A DNA stretch of 64,000 nucleotides, taken from assembly GCA_028274465.1 (NCBI GenBank), contig CM051455.1, forward strand, positions 52,830,725 to 52,894,724, written 5' to 3'. The notes beneath the pieces are model-generated. The model saw only the letters and a list, made by a program, of their open reading frames with translations, was not told the origin of the DNA and made no database searches. Both the position numbers and the translations under genes were made by a program. Below, in pieces: positions 1-12,582 of the stretch (position 1 is the first letter of the stretch; the number at the start of each line of letters is the position of its first letter). Source of the stretch: Plantago ovata (taxonomy: Eukaryota > Streptophyta > Magnoliopsida > Lamiales > Plantaginaceae).

Positions 1-570
1 CTGATTAATCTGTGAGACTACATCGTCTGTCGAATATGTATTTTATTGATATGAAATGAGTAGAGTAAATTCTGTTTAGTATGATACTATGATGTATGAA
101 TCATTTGGGCTGGTACTCGAAATGCTTTCTTGTTTTCAGATGTCAATTTACAATGGTTAGGTTTAGTTAGGAGCTGACATATTGGTATCTGTTTTGGCGA
201 TCGCTACATAGCTCGTCCTGTGAAGTAAATGGCAGCATTTCTTGTTACTCTACTAGTCCTCAGTTCTCCAGATTTTACTTAACTTTGGCGTTTTTAAGTG
301 CCCATACTGCATGCATTAATGATAAGTCGAGAGTGTGGGAGCTCTTGCATATAGGAGCTCTGTTTTCAGTAATCAGACTTGTTATTTGCCCAAATGTTAG
401 GACCGTGTCCTTGAACACATGTCTGCTTGTTTAACATTGTAAGTAATGTGGCTTGTTTCTTCCACTGTGTATCTTTTAGCTTAGCTTTAGTGTCGAAGAT
501 GGGAATCTTCTTCTTTTTTATTGGAACTGCCTATTTCTTGGTCAAGTTCTTATATTCTCTAATAATTCAG
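1..570 (+). other. 5' part of the PP2C gene: intron or upstream sequence
   Basis: No confident coding exon is seen here. The frame of the first clear PP2C exon stays open upstream to an ATG at 427, but the translated stretch is hydrophobic and does not look like a PP2C N-terminus. It ends in a good splice acceptor (aataattcag) just before 571. I infer that this is intron sequence and that the initiating exon lies upstream of, or close to, the window edge. Confidence 0.5.
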
Positions 571-2369
571 GAAAAGGCATGCTTTTCCACTCCAGTCACA
601 CCCGACGCAGGAAAAGGAGGCAAAAGCAAATTGTCAAAGCGCATTACTCATGGCTTTCATTTGATGAAAGGAAAAACTCATCACGACATGGAAGATTGTC
701 TAGTTTCTGAATTTAAGATACTGGGAGAGAACGAGTTGGGTCTGTTTGCAATATATGATGGGCATATGGGACATGACGTTGCCGATTACTTGCAAGGGAA
801 TTTGTTCAACAATATTCTTGATCAGGTGATTTTGATTTTCTGTTTCAGTGCCTTAAATGCTAAAACATCCTCAACTGTTCGAGAGAATCTGAAATGAATA
901 GCATAGTTTTCTGGATTGGCTTTGATATCGTATTATTGTTATCTTACTTTGTTACATCTGTGTATTTTCATTATAAATGTTTAAATTGACTAATGTTGAG
1001 TGTTTTCGCATAAACAGCATGACTTTTGGACTAACACCGAGAGTGCATTGAAGAATGCTTATTTGACAACTGATAAAGATATACTGGAGCAGTCATTTAA
1101 ACTGGGGAAAGGGGGTTCAACAGCAGTTACTGCAATATTGATCAACGGTCAGAAGCTTGTGGTAGGCAATGTGGGGGATTCTCGGGCTGTCATATGTAAG
1201 AAAGGTGTAGCTAAACAACTCTCTGTTGATCATGAGCCAAGCAAGGAAAAGAAGATGATCGAGAGCAAGGGAGGGTTTGTATCAAACATTCCAGGTAACA
1301 ACATTCTCTTCAATGTTTTCATCATCTTGATCTGCATCTGTAAAAGATTACATTCGGTAGGTGCACCATTTTTTCTCGTCTTGTCTTTATTTTTATTTTA
1401 TTTGTCTGTTGTTATTAAATGTGAAGGTTAGTCCCAGTCTCCCGGAGAACATAATAACACTATCATTTATGTTCGATCTTTTTGGTTCCTGCCCCGGAAA
1501 CCTCAAAATTAGTTTCTTAGTTATGTACTCGTTGAAATTCTTGTTTTGGTAATTCCCTTATTGTTGTTTGCACCTCATTGAAAACCACTGTATATACTGC
1601 TGTTGTGGTCATGCATTGTCGGGTAGGTTGCTGGGTTTTGATTATTGCTTCTTGATCTTTGGGTTGACGTTTGTACTAAACTTTTTTGGAAAATGAGAAA
1701 ATATATATATATGATCTCGGTTCCAGAAAAAGGAAAAACAAGAGGTAAAAAGTTTTTACCGCTTACTAAAAACTCTCTCATTACACCACAGTCCACAAAT
1801 TTAAAAGCATATATGCAAATCACCTAATATGCTTATGCACTTAGATTGTTTACTCAAAGGATTCTCAGTACTAAGCAATAAGCATGTCTAATCAACAAAC
1901 TCGTTTCTTAGTTTGTACAATGTACACATCCTGAAGCTGATTGGTATGTTTATAATTCAACAGGTGATGTCCCTCGAGTTGATGGTCAACTCGCCGTGGC
2001 CAGGGCATTTGGTGACAAGAGTCTGAAGAGACATCTGAGTTCAGAGCCATCCATAGCTGTGGAGACGATAGATGATGATGTTGAGCATATCATTTTAGCC
2101 AGTGATGGATTATGGAAGGTGGGATAGTTTCAAAAATCTTGGTATTAGGATATACTTATTATACAACTGTAAATGTTGAAGATATTAGGAGCTCTGGTAC
2201 TTGCTTCTTGCTGATTGAAATTTACTTGCAGGTGATGTCGAACCAAGAAGCAGTAGAATCAATCAAAAGCATTAAGGACCCCCACTCTGCTGCAAAGCGT
2301 TTGATTGAAGAAGCTGTCTCGAGGAAAAGCAAAGATGACATCTCCTGCATTGTGGTGAGGTTTCATTGA
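571..2369 (+). CDS. Protein phosphatase 2C (PP2C), four exons visible, 5' end not in view
   Basis: This is a Mg2+/Mn2+-dependent serine/threonine phosphatase of the plant PP2C family. It resembles the small Arabidopsis At4g28400 (PP2C58)-type proteins that consist of little more than the catalytic domain. Exons read as 571-825, 1018-1294, 1964-2118 and 2232-2369, all with GT-AG borders and consistent phase; the last ends at TGA. Visible motifs in order are THGFHLMKGK, MEDCLVSEF, FAIYDGHMGHD (metal-binding Asp-Gly), GGSTAVTA, VGDSRAVI, DGQLAVARAFGDKS, LASDGLWK and KDDISCIVVRFH. The DGHMGHD variant, instead of DGHGG, is normal for this subgroup. The reading frame is intact throughout. The initiating Met exon is not certain: the frame extends back to an ATG at 427, but an acceptor at 570 suggests an exon further upstream. 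Substrate and pathway cannot be read from the sequence. Confidence 0.9.
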
Positions 2370-3051
2370 TTGATTGTGTATGGTGGTGGATTTATAGACG
2401 GGCATTATGATGGCTTAATTTTCTTGCGACGGAAGTGAAAATGTATGTGGAATCATATAAATTGTGTACATTTCTCCCAAGGATGCTGCTGCTGCTGCTG
2501 CTTTTGTACATATGGAGAAGAAGCTGTCAAGAATGCTGAAACGTGTTCCTCTATATAGTTCTTGTTGTATACTATACATTTTTACCACCTACAGATTCTG
2601 CTCATGCTCATGCACATCTGCAGTGAGAGTCTAGTATGGCATGCAGCTCATCATCCACGACCACTTATCGTAGTGGAAAACCCATATATTCTTCTCCCCG
2701 TATATGTTAGCTACTTTGATTGTAGGGGCTATGTGAATTTGTTCTAAGTTGGTCTTAAGACAACTCTTAAAGTGAACCAGCATCTGGCGATGCAAGCTCC
2801 AAGTCTTTGCAGCATATACGTGGTTGGTTACCTGTTGATGCTGCAAATTTAGAACCCAGCCAAGGGAATGAAAACAAAGCTAAAAGTTCAAGTGGGATGT
2901 GAGGTAGATCAAAGAACGTACCATATTGTTTATGCTGGAAACTACGGGGAGCTATTCAGCTTAGACAATAATATTGCTTGTGATCGAAAACATGGAACAA
3001 CAATGAAAGTAACACGAAAGGAAAAAGGGAATACCTCCCACTGAAGCACTT
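2370..3051. other. PP2C 3' flank and intergenic DNA
   Basis: Probable 3' UTR of the PP2C gene followed by intergenic sequence. It includes a short CTG-rich run near 2485-2505. I see no other supported gene or repeat. Confidence 0.5.
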
Positions 3052-3360
3052 TTATGTGTAGTGTCCTGAGATAAGTTCCATTTTCCATTTTATGTCGACC
3101 GTATCCAACTCCAAATTGGTAACTGTTGAACTCTTGCGCAAAACTTTTTCAATCCATTTGTCCAATTTAGCATCAAAAGATTCAGGATGATTAAAGTGAA
3201 TATCTTTGAAACAATTCACATAAAATCTTTTGATGCTGGTACTTTGGTCATACTTTGCTCTTCTTCTTGGTGAATTGCTGTTCATCATTGTTGAGCCGAT
3301 TTGCTCTGTATGGCTTGGATTATGGAGAGAGTGTAGCAAAATTGTAGAATTAATAGACAA
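3052..3360 (-). pseudogene. Possible F-box/LRR (FBD-type) protein fragment
   Basis: A 102-codon open frame contains the string SIKRFYVNCF followed by KLDKWIEKVL and VTNLELD. This spacing resembles the segment of plant F-box/FBD/LRR proteins in which an S-I-K-R-F strand precedes a D-x-W-I helix and a leucine-rich strand. No F-box, no further LRRs and no convincing flanking exons are seen, so it would be an isolated remnant. The match is by pattern only, and it could be chance coding of an AT-rich intergenic stretch. Confidence 0.3.
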
Positions 3361-3570
3361 GCTGCAACAGAAGAATTAGCTTTCACTTTCCTCTTTCTCT
3401 GAGGATGCAGATATGTAAGAGAAAAGATTTTTTTTTTTGAAAAGGTGGTCATATACAGATTTTGTAACATAAGTGTTTGCAAATGATTAAAAAATCAATT
3501 TTGTGTTTTGGAGTAGTAAAAGTAGTTTTTCAATGTTTTATTTTACAATTTCCGCTGCAACTTCTCCTGA

Positions 3571-3629
3571 AAAAAGCAGGTACCGCCAGAAGCTGAGAAC
3601 ATGTAAATTGATGCTTCTACCTGCTTTTA
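3571..3629. repeat. Imperfect hairpin
   Basis: The segment aaaagcaggta...agaagc pairs with gcttctacctgctttt about 30 bases downstream, with a five-base bulge (ccgcc) in the left arm. It lies just upstream of the tandem array. It could be the end of a small MITE, but no target duplication was found. Confidence 0.45.
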
Positions 3630-3639
3630 CTGAAAATAA

Positions 3640-6633
3640 GTGTTTTAATTGAATTTACGAAACACTGTAGCTTCTGCTTCTGTGATTTTAAACTGATTTT
3701 AAACTAAAATATCAAACACCCATCAATTTTGATTAAAATCAACTTTTTTTTAACTTTCACCAAAAGTAAATCATTTGCAAAACACTTTTGACTTATACAC
3801 ATTTTGATTTGTTGGAAAGTAGATTTAACTAATCTTGGTAAATATTGGAACATGGGTTGAATCAGTTATATACTAAACTTAATTTCAGTTATACTAGATT
3901 TAATTATGTTTAACTTGAAAGTTAAAATGTCAAGAAGTAGATTTTGCGTATATTTTAAAATGCGTTTAACAACTTGTTTCACATATTTTTTTTTTACCCC
4001 GTTGCGAAAACTATGCGATGACATGCTAGACATGTCTAGAATTACATTCACCTGAGGTAAATCCTAGAAAGATCACTTGCTAGACATGTTCATTACGGAC
4101 TCAAGTCAAACTCGGTCAACATAGCAATCACAGAAGCTCACTCACTTGGCGCGTGGGTTTATTGAAATTTCACCGTTCGTCACCAAGGTAAATCACATCA
4201 TCATCACTATTCACTACTCAAAACTCAAAAGCTTTCGGTGGGTTAAGAGAAGAAACATGTTCTCTCGCTTTACTTGTTAGCATCGGAAAAAAAAAATTGT
4301 TCAGGTGATCTTTCATATCGGTTTCGATCTATTGATTTCTCGAAGAAATGGTAAGTCATCATATTATGTGACTAGTTTTAGCTTCTCCGATCCTTTCATT
4401 GATATGTCATCATGTTATGTGACTGGTTTTAGACTCATTGATATGTCATCATGTTATGTGAATGGTTTTAGATTCAGCTTTACCAAACACTGGTTTTAGA
4501 TTAATTGAATTTACCAAACAATGTAGCTTCTGCTTCTGTGATTTTAAACTGATTTTAGACTAAAATATCAAACACCCATCACTTTTGATTAAAATCAATT
4601 TTTTTTTAACTTTTAACAAAAGTATGCCAAAAGTACCTCCTAAAATCATTTGCAAAGCACTTTGACTTATACACATTTTGATTTGTTAGAAAGTAGATTT
4701 AGCTAATCTGGTTGGTAAATATTGAATCATTTATATACTAAACTTAATTCCAGTTATACTAGATTTAATTATGTTTAACTTGAAAGTTAAAATGTCAAGA
4801 AGTAGATTTTGCGTATATTTTAAAATGCGTTTCACAACTTGTTTCGCATGTTTTTTTTTACCCCGTTGCGAAAACTATGCGATGACATTCTAGACATGTC
4901 TAGAATTACATTCACCTGAGGTAAATCCTAGAAAGATCACTTGCTAGACATGTTCATTACGGACTCAAGTCAAACTCGGTCAACATAGCAATCACAGAAG
5001 CTCACTCACTTGGCGCGTGGGTTTATTGAAATTTCACCGTTCGTCACCAAGGTAAATCACATCATCACTCACTCATCATCACTATTCACTACTCAAAACT
5101 CAAAAGCTTTCGGTGGGTTAAGAGAAGAAACATGTTCTCTCGCTTTACTTGTTAGCATCGGAAAAAAAAAATTGTTCAGGTGATCTTTCATATCGGTTTC
5201 GATCTATTGATTTCTTGAAGAAATGGTAAGTCATCATATTATGTGACTGGTTTTAGCTTCTCCGATCCTTTCATTGATATGTCATCATGTTATGTGACTG
5301 GTTTTAGACTCATTGATATGTCATCATGTTATGTGAATGGTTTTAGATTCAGCTTTACCAAACACTGGTTTTAGATTAATTGAATTTACCAAACAATGTA
5401 GCTTCTGCTTCTGTGATTTTAAACTGATTTTAGACTAAAATATCAAACACCCATCACTTTTGATTAAAATCAATTTTTTTTTAACTTTTAACAAAAGTAT
5501 GCCAACAGTACCTCCTAAAATCATTTGCAAAGCACTTTGACTTATACACATTTTGATTTGTTAGAAAGTAGATTTAGCTAATCTGGTTGGTAAATATTGA
5601 ATCATTTATATACTAAACTTAATTCCAGTTATACTAGATTTAATTATGTTTAACTTGAAAGTTAAAATGTCAAGAAGTAGATTTTGCGTATATTTTAAAA
5701 TGCGTTTCACAACTTGTTTCGCATGTTTTTTTTTACCCCGTTGCGAAAACTATGCGATGACATGCTAGACATGTCTAGAATTACATTCACCTGAGGTAAA
5801 TCCTAGAAAGATCACTTGCTAGACATGTTCATTACGGACTCAAGTCAAACTCGGTCAACATAGCAATCACAGAAGCTCACTCACTTGGCGCGTGGGTTTA
5901 TTGAAATTTCACCGTTCGTCACCAAGGTAAATCACATCATCACTCACTCATCATCACTATTCACTACTCAAAACTCAAAAGCTTTCGGTGGGTTAAGAGA
6001 AGAAACATGTTCTCTCGCTTTACTTGTTAGCATCGGAAAAAAAAAATTGTTCAGGTGATCTTTCATATCGGTTTCGATCTATTGATTTCTCGAAGAAATG
6101 GTAAGTCATCATATTATGTGACTGGTTTTAGCTTCTCCGATCCTTTCATTGATATGTCATCATGTTATGTGACTGGTTTTAGACTCATTGATATGTCATC
6201 ATGTTATGTGAATGGTTTTAGATTCAGCTTTACCAAACACTGGTTTCAGATTAATTGAATTTACCAAACAATATAGCTTCTGCTTCTGTGATTTTAAACT
6301 GATTTTAGACTAAAATATCAAACACCCATCACTTTTGATTAAAATCAATTTTTTTTTAACTTTTAACAAAAGTATGCCAAAAGTACCTCCTAAAATCATT
6401 TGCAAAGCAGTTTTGACTTATACACATTTTGATTTGTTAGAAAGTAGATTTAAGTAATCTGGTTGGTATATTGAATCATTTATATACTAAACTTAATTCC
6501 AGTTATACTAGATTTAATTATGTTTAACTTGAAAGTTAAAATGTCAAGAAGTAGATTTTGCGTATATTTTAAAATGCGTTTCACAACTTGTTTCGCATGT
6601 TTTTTTTTACCCCGTTGCGAAAACTATGCGATG
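3640..6633. repeat. Tandem array, about 870-bp unit, about 3.4 copies
   Basis: The same roughly 870-bp block recurs head to tail. The landmark following gatgac falls at 4021, 4885, 5760 and, truncated, at about 6633, giving periods of 864, 875 and 874 bp. Copies are nearly identical, differing mainly by point changes and an extra tcactcactca in copies 2 and 3. Each unit holds two full internal copies and one partial copy of a 35-40-bp subrepeat (tgatatgtcatcatgttatg-type). A 64-67-codon frame is open in the first and third units but broken in the middle one by CGA to TGA. I do not recognise a protein in it and regard the array as non-coding. Confidence 0.9.
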
Positions 6634-8250
6634 ACGACATCGTATACGAGTAAAAACAATTCTATGTGCAAATGTAAAGTTGGCTCAAACAATTGTGGTA
6701 TAATTAGTTGGACATATGAATATTCTGAAAGTATTTTGCGTATTTCTTCATCAGGTTTCCTCCAATTTTACCAACTTTCCTTTCATTTGGGATTTCATGG
6801 GGTTTACTAAGGTACTCAGTCCTGCTTTGGTTAATTGGAAAGTAAATTTTAAGCTAATGTATGTAGCAGGTAACAAACTCGAGTTCAAAATACGTTTGCT
6901 CTTCAACTTCCTAATTAATAATCCGAGGGCCAAATTAAAGTTATTTTACATCTCTATCACGATAAATTGGGCACAATCACAACTAGATATGAAAACTAAC
7001 CTAACAACTATTACGCTTTCTACCTGACCAGTGACCAATATATATTCATGCGGCTGATCTCCAGGACAAGTGTTGTATTGGATAATGGGAACCTTTAAGG
7101 GTCAAAGTGCAATTAAAGAAACTCTGTTTGCAAAGATAAAAGACTTGTGGGGGGAAATGGAAGAAAATAAGAAGACGGGTCCAACTAAAAAAAGAAACAA
7201 GTCAAGCACAAACTCTTGCACACAGAGAATGAGAGAATCGCAATCTGAATTAGCTGTGTTCATCCCCAAACCGTCAAAATTAGGGTTCTTCACCCTAGGA
7301 ATCAAATTTGGAGCTACAATGGTGACAAAACACAATTGATATCGCGGAGCCAGGCGTGTGCATTATGATGAAACGAGAGTCATCTAGCTCCTCCCCCTTC
7401 CAAAAGCATAGGTACCCCCAATGGTTCTTCACACAAGGAATCAAATTAGGGTTCTTCACCCAAGGAATCAAATTTGGAGCGATGACATCATTGTATACGA
7501 GTGAAAAACAATTCTATGTGCAAATGTAAAGTAGGCTCAAACAATTGTGGTATAAGTTGGACATATGAATATCCTAGAAGTATTTTGCGTATTTCTTGAT
7601 CAAGTTTCCCCCGGTGTTACCAACTTTTATTTCATTTGGGATTTCAGGGGGTTTACTAACGTACTCCGTCCCGCTTTTGTTAATTGGAAAGTAGATTTTA
7701 AGCTAATGTATGTAGTAGGTAACAAACTCGAGTTCAAAATGCGTCTGCTCTTTAACTTCCTAATTAATAATCCAAGGGCCAAATTAAAGTTATTTTACGC
7801 TTACATCTCTATCATGATAAATTGGGCACAATCACAACTATATATGAAAACTAACCTAACGACTATTATGCTTTCTACCTGACCAGTGACCAAAATATCA
7901 TCATGCGGCTGATCTCCAGGACAAGTGTTGTATTGGAAAATGGACACCTTTGAGGGTCAAAGTGCAATTAGAGGAAAATCTATTTGCAAAGATAAAAGAA
8001 AATAAGAAGTCGGGGTCCAACTGAAAGAAGAAACAAGTCAAGCACAAACTCTTGCACACAGAGAATGAGAGAATCGTCAATTTGAATTAGTTGTGTTCAT
8101 CCCCAAATCGTCAAAATTAGGGTTCTTCACCCAAGGAATCAACTTTGGAGCTACGATGGTGACAAAACACAATTGACTCGGCGGAGCCAGGCGAGTGCGC
8201 TCTGATGAAGCGAGGAGCCATCTAGCTCCTCCCCCCTTCTAAATGCATAA
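6634..8250. repeat. Tandem duplication, about 850-bp unit, two copies
   Basis: A second, unrelated unit begins where the first array stops. The landmark tatacgag ends at 6650 and again at 7501, a period of 851 bp. Both copies carry the same sequence through the stretch ending tctagctcctccccc. They differ by scattered substitutions and small indels, including loss of the 3' part of a 77-103-codon frame in one copy. Nothing recognisable is encoded. Confidence 0.85.
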
Positions 8251-9305
8251 GTATATACCCCTAACGGGTCCAACGCCTAAGCCATTCCATGACTTCTTAT
8301 TTAGCTCACTCCTTCTCAACTTTATGTGAGATATCTCTCAACACCAACCTTTAGTATTCCATACCATGTATCAACCAACACAATTTGAGCTTCAATTACT
8401 CTTTCACCACAAAGGGAATTTTAGTAATTCTTTCTCAAATGTCTTCAACTACTATAGTAGATTCATACATGTTCGAGAAACCTCAGTTTACGACGTGTGG
8501 GGCCCCTTTGGTTGAATTACAAAGTCATAGACAAACCACACTTAGTTTTAGCTAAAATTCCAACAGCATCAAGCCTAGTGGGGGCAAAAAAAAACAAAAA
8601 CAAAAATGAATTGTACATATAAAAAGTTTAGTATATATTGCCCTGACTATTAAACATCAAGACTTGTTACCATTAGCACAATCCTACACAATTTTATATC
8701 GACACTACTATAAAATGCAGTTTCAAAATCCAGACAAGTAGACTACTTCTCAATTACTACTTTAGGAGTAAGTCATGGTTAAAAGTTGAAAAAATACTAA
8801 CCTTAAAAGCTTAAAATGAAACAGAGAAAGTAAGAATATACTATTACTCTGTATATTACAAAATCACTTTTATTTCAATACAAGTTTACTCAATTGTCCA
8901 AAACTCTAAACACAATGTAAGTGTAAAAGATGTGCTATAAAAAAATTTAATAAACTATAAATATCTCAATAATCCATTTATCATTATTCAAATAAATTAT
9001 TTATACTTCCCAATCAAAATATTCCATTCCTTACGAGTTACACCACACCTCATAAGAAATAGTTGCACAAAGTTCCAAACCGAAACAGAAAACTAAAATT
9101 CCGCATAGACAACAAAATGGGTGATAAAAGCTGAAATTATACTGTATTTCATATAATTTGGGTCTTGAATTCCATCTAGGTGAAGAAAAGTGAAAAAGTC
9201 TTGCCGCTTGAGGATGCGCTCAAACTTTTGGTTTAAATATAGTAGCCACATGTATTAAAAAATAAAGAGGTAAAATATAAATGGCCAGAAGTTAGATATC
9301 ATAAT
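8251..9305. other. AT-rich intergenic DNA
   Basis: No gene, RNA or bounded repeat is seen. The stretch contains A-rich runs and short simple sequence only. Confidence 0.5.
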
Positions 9306-9324
9306 CACTACAAGAAAAATCGGA

Positions 9325-9645
9325 TTTAGGGATGGATGCCATCCGTCGCTATACGGTAGCGATCCATCGCTTTTGCCCATTAGCGACGGACGTTCCGTCG
9401 CTACGTAGGACGTCGCAAAAAGTGACGTCGCTAATAAATAAAGAGACGGATCCGTCGCTAACTATAGCGACGGATTAACTTATCCGTCGCCGATTTTGTC
9501 ATTGACCAACTTAGAGACGGATGGTTTTATCCATATCTATATATAGCGACGGATAATATAATCCGTCATTAATTTAAAGGGACATGTGTCCTTCCCCGGA
9601 CGAAGGGAATGTGGCGACGGTTAAAATCATCCGTCGCTAACGTTA
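9325..9645. repeat. Subterminal repeat region of CACTA copy 1 (left end)
   Basis: There are many copies, in both orientations, of the motif (T)CCGTCGCTA and its complement TAGCGACGGA. Family knowledge suggests that such subterminal repeats bind the TNPA protein and organise the transposition complex. A shorter matching cluster sits at the other end (about 12370-12560). Confidence 0.85.
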
Positions 9646-9891
9646 TTTATTTATTTATTTTAATTCTTTTTATTTTTATTTAATTTATGTTTGTTATTCC
9701 AGCTCAAATTGTGTACGCCCAACAAATATATACGATTGATTCGTTTTACGAGAATCTAAATTTCATTAAAAAAACTAAAAGTGTACGTACAAACAAACTA
9801 AAAGGTACGTAGATAAGCATTAAAATAAACGAGAATCCTAAAATATACGGAGATGGACTAACAATCCTAAAAAACTAATAAAGTACTAATC

Positions 9892-10668
9892 CTACGGGCT
9901 CTCCACTATCCAACCGACACCTTCAGCCTGCAACGCCCCATCATTATGTGCCTGCTCACAGGTCACGTGGTTCTCAAACATCTCATCCCACAGCGCCTGA
10001 TGGTCCGGATTAATGTACCGAACCCATTCTTTGTCCCGAAAGCGCTTCTCCTTGGCCTCATAAATCATATGCTTGTGGATGTGTTCCGCCTTGATGTTGC
10101 ATTCATTCCATATCTCCTCCGTATTGGCAGAAGGGATATAGTAGTATTTCTGCAACATTGCAACAATCCAACATCATTTACAAGTCATGCCAACTACGTG
10201 CATTCCAAACAGATATAGTAAAGGCGATGCCCCAAGAATAGATAATATACAAAGATATAGTAAAGGCAATGTCCCAAGAACAGATAATGTACACAGATAT
10301 AGTAAAGTCAGGCCCCAGAAAGCAAGAATTAGAAATATTCAAGTAAAGATAGTAAAGTACCTTGAATTCTTCGAAAAAGTGTCCCTTGACGGGAAGAGGA
10401 ACCGTAGCCCACCTTTCTCCGCCACTTCCAGGAGGCGTCATAAACTCTCTTTTCATAATCATTGTGATCCTTCTAACAACTAAAGACGGGTGAAACCAGC
10501 TAAACATTTTGAAAGATTAAAAAATGGAGTACGGACAACTATATATAAAAACAATTAAATACCAACTTATTAAGAACTTACTTAGAACCCTCCACAATGG
10601 ACAGTATTGGTTTCCCATTGATCAACCGAGGGCCGCCCTAGGGCTGTGCTTGACCATCCCCGTTCATT
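9892..10668 (-). pseudogene. TNPA-like CACTA accessory gene, spliced and disrupted
   Basis: Two well-bounded exons read on the minus strand as 10507-10362 and 10149-9892. They are joined by a GT...CAG intron that restores the run EEFK-KYYYIPSANTEEIW. The protein matches the plant En/Spm TNPA-like (Transposase_24-type) pattern: HPSLVVRRITMIMK, then a W-x(2)-VPLP-V-K-x-FFEEFK block, then a basic helical segment. A plausible first exon (about 10668-10583, MNGDGQAQP) carries an in-frame TAG, so the copy is probably non-functional. Its counterpart in CACTA copy 2 has the same layout. It is not the catalytic transposase. Confidence 0.65.
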
Positions 10669-10805
10669 GTGATTGTATGTATAAAAGTTAATTATGAACT
10701 ATGATAGACCTTGTAACAAAAAAGAAAGTTTAGCTTATCAAATAACTTATCAAATGCCAGTATATATACAACTTCTTAAGAATATATGGTTTACATGATT
10801 ACCGA

Positions 10806-11176
10806 AGTACAAACACACTGTCCCTCGGACACACCGACACTATCTAATAATGGAAATGATGGCGTATCCGAAGGCTAGTGTGGTTGTATTTTTTATGCAT
10901 GCAAACCACACCATACCATATTTAACTAAACTTCTAGTCATCAATCTATATATATGGTTTACATGATTACAAAAGAAATGTAGTATGTGAGCAAGAAAGG
11001 TGTCTGGATCCTCCATTCAAGCTCCTAAAGATCCAGACACCTTTCTTGCTCACATACTACATTTTTAATTACCAGTAGTACTATGTTTCTTTTGTAATGG
11101 TGGATCTCCTTCTTCTTGTTTCTGTCTTTACATAGCTTCCCTAATTGTGAATCATGATTACATGATTCACAATGAT
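10806..11176. repeat. Cluster of three hairpins inside CACTA copy 1
   Basis: Hairpin I (10806-10884) pairs a roughly 28-nt left arm with a right arm carrying about six mismatches, like a microRNA foldback. Hairpin II has perfect 35-nt arms at 10976-11010 and 11030-11064 with a 19-nt loop. Hairpin III (11147-11176) has perfect 13-nt arms around a short loop. Hairpins I and II are each preceded by the same string atatggtttacatgattac. They lie upstream of the TNPA-like gene, probably in its promoter or leader. Confidence 0.8.
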
Positions 11177-12582
11177 CGATAGTAAACGTATTAGTTCAGT
11201 TTATAGCTTATATAAAATGTTTATCAATATCAATATTTTTTATTTTTAAAACGGATTAATATTAACATATTACAAATACTACGAATATATGCATGGAACA
11301 TATATGCCTCATAACTTTTTCCCATACATGGGCATAATTACATAAATTTTACATATACATTAATGTGGCTACATGAATGTGTACATAAATACATGCATAA
11401 TAAAGTGTATTTGTCCCTTAGAATTCCCAACACCAACTATAAAAAGTCACCTAATTTTAACATATTCTCACACAACTATGAAAAACCCTAACAAATTCAG
11501 ATTTGAAGATACCCCCCCTCCCCACCTTCTCCCCCACCACAAGTTGAGCCCGAGATATGGGCTGAAATGGAGGAAGCTCTAAAAGAGCGTTTCCTCCAAC
11601 TCCTCCCAAATCTCCTACTCCTCCCCCTTGTGAGCACAAGGAAGTTGAGTACTTTGAAGACCAAGGAGTCTTCTGAAAGCTATGTCAACAGCAGCTTGTC
11701 GATCCAAAGGATGTCACCGACTGGTCACTCTTGAATGAGGAGTCAAGCTCCGAGGACGAGGACGAGAGGATGAAGAGTGACTAGAATTAGCTATTGATGG
11801 ATGGAACTTATATGTAAACTATATTATTAATAAAAATTCAACTTTTATATTTTCTATCTTTCTTATCTTTGTTGTTTCCAGTCACATTTTTTTTGCTTAT
11901 TGAGTTAATTAAGCATTTTTTTTCCTTTTTGCTTATTGAGTTAATCATTAAGCATTTCCAGAATTGAGTTACATTAGGCATTTTCCATAATTGAGTTAAA
12001 CTAAGTATATAAAAGAAAAAAAGAAAAAACGAAAAAAAAAAAGGGGGTTAGGCAGATTAAATAAAATCCACTTGATGTACTATCTTGTTTCTCAAATACA
12101 TGTCAAATATATCTTACATTCATATAGATTAAACAAAACCTAAAAGAAATTCTTAGAAACTATCAACGAAACAAAAGGAAATTGACACAGACAAAATCGT
12201 TTTAAGCTAACACATACATATTATTAAGCATTATAATCAGAACCATAAGTGAATTTTGCCAAATAAATAATAAAAATAAAAAGCCCCAAATGTTAGGGTT
12301 TTGAGTTTCTGATTCATACCTGAGATTAATTTTTTACCAAAGTCAACCAAGTCTGGTCAACTCAATCTAGAGAGACGGATAAGTTCATCTGTCGCCAAAC
12401 TAGAGACAGATAGACCTTATCTGTCACTAACCAGGAGCCGGATTGGGTCTCCAGAGGCACGAACTGAGCTTAGAGCACAGTTCGTCCTTATCCGTCGCTA
12501 CCCATAGCGATTCGTCGCTAAATAGATATGGATGACTTCCGTGGCTAATGATCTGTCACTAAAACGAGTTTTTCTTGTAGTG

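Larger units (their letters stand above)
9306..12582. mobile_element. Non-autonomous CACTA (En/Spm) transposon, copy 1
   Basis: The element starts with CACTACAAGAAAAA at 9306 and ends with the inverted TTTTTCTTGTAGTG at 12582. It is flanked on both sides by the 3-bp duplication AAT (9303-9305 and 12583-12585). These are the diagnostic ends and target-site size of CACTA elements. Both ends are packed with short inverted and direct copies of a CCGTCGCTA / TAGCGACGG motif, as expected for subterminal transposase-binding repeats. At 3277 bp it encodes only a small TNPA-like gene and no large TNPD transposase, so it would depend on an autonomous relative. Confidence 0.95.

Noticed and set aside
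1575-1827. Short frames within the third PP2C intron
   Set aside because: They lie between confirmed exons 1018-1294 and 1964-2118 and have no similarity to any domain.
3640-6633. CRISPR-like array
   Set aside because: The repeats are about 870 bp, contiguous and eukaryotic; there are no short repeats with unique spacers.
7102-7339. Short frames in the 850-bp duplication as a gene
   Set aside because: The frames differ between the two copies and have no recognisable motif.
10976-11064. Hairpin II of CACTA copy 1 as a known microRNA gene such as MIR156
   Set aside because: The arms contain gtgagc-like words but do not match the mature miR156 sequence; the perfect long stem also looks more like a recent inverted duplication.
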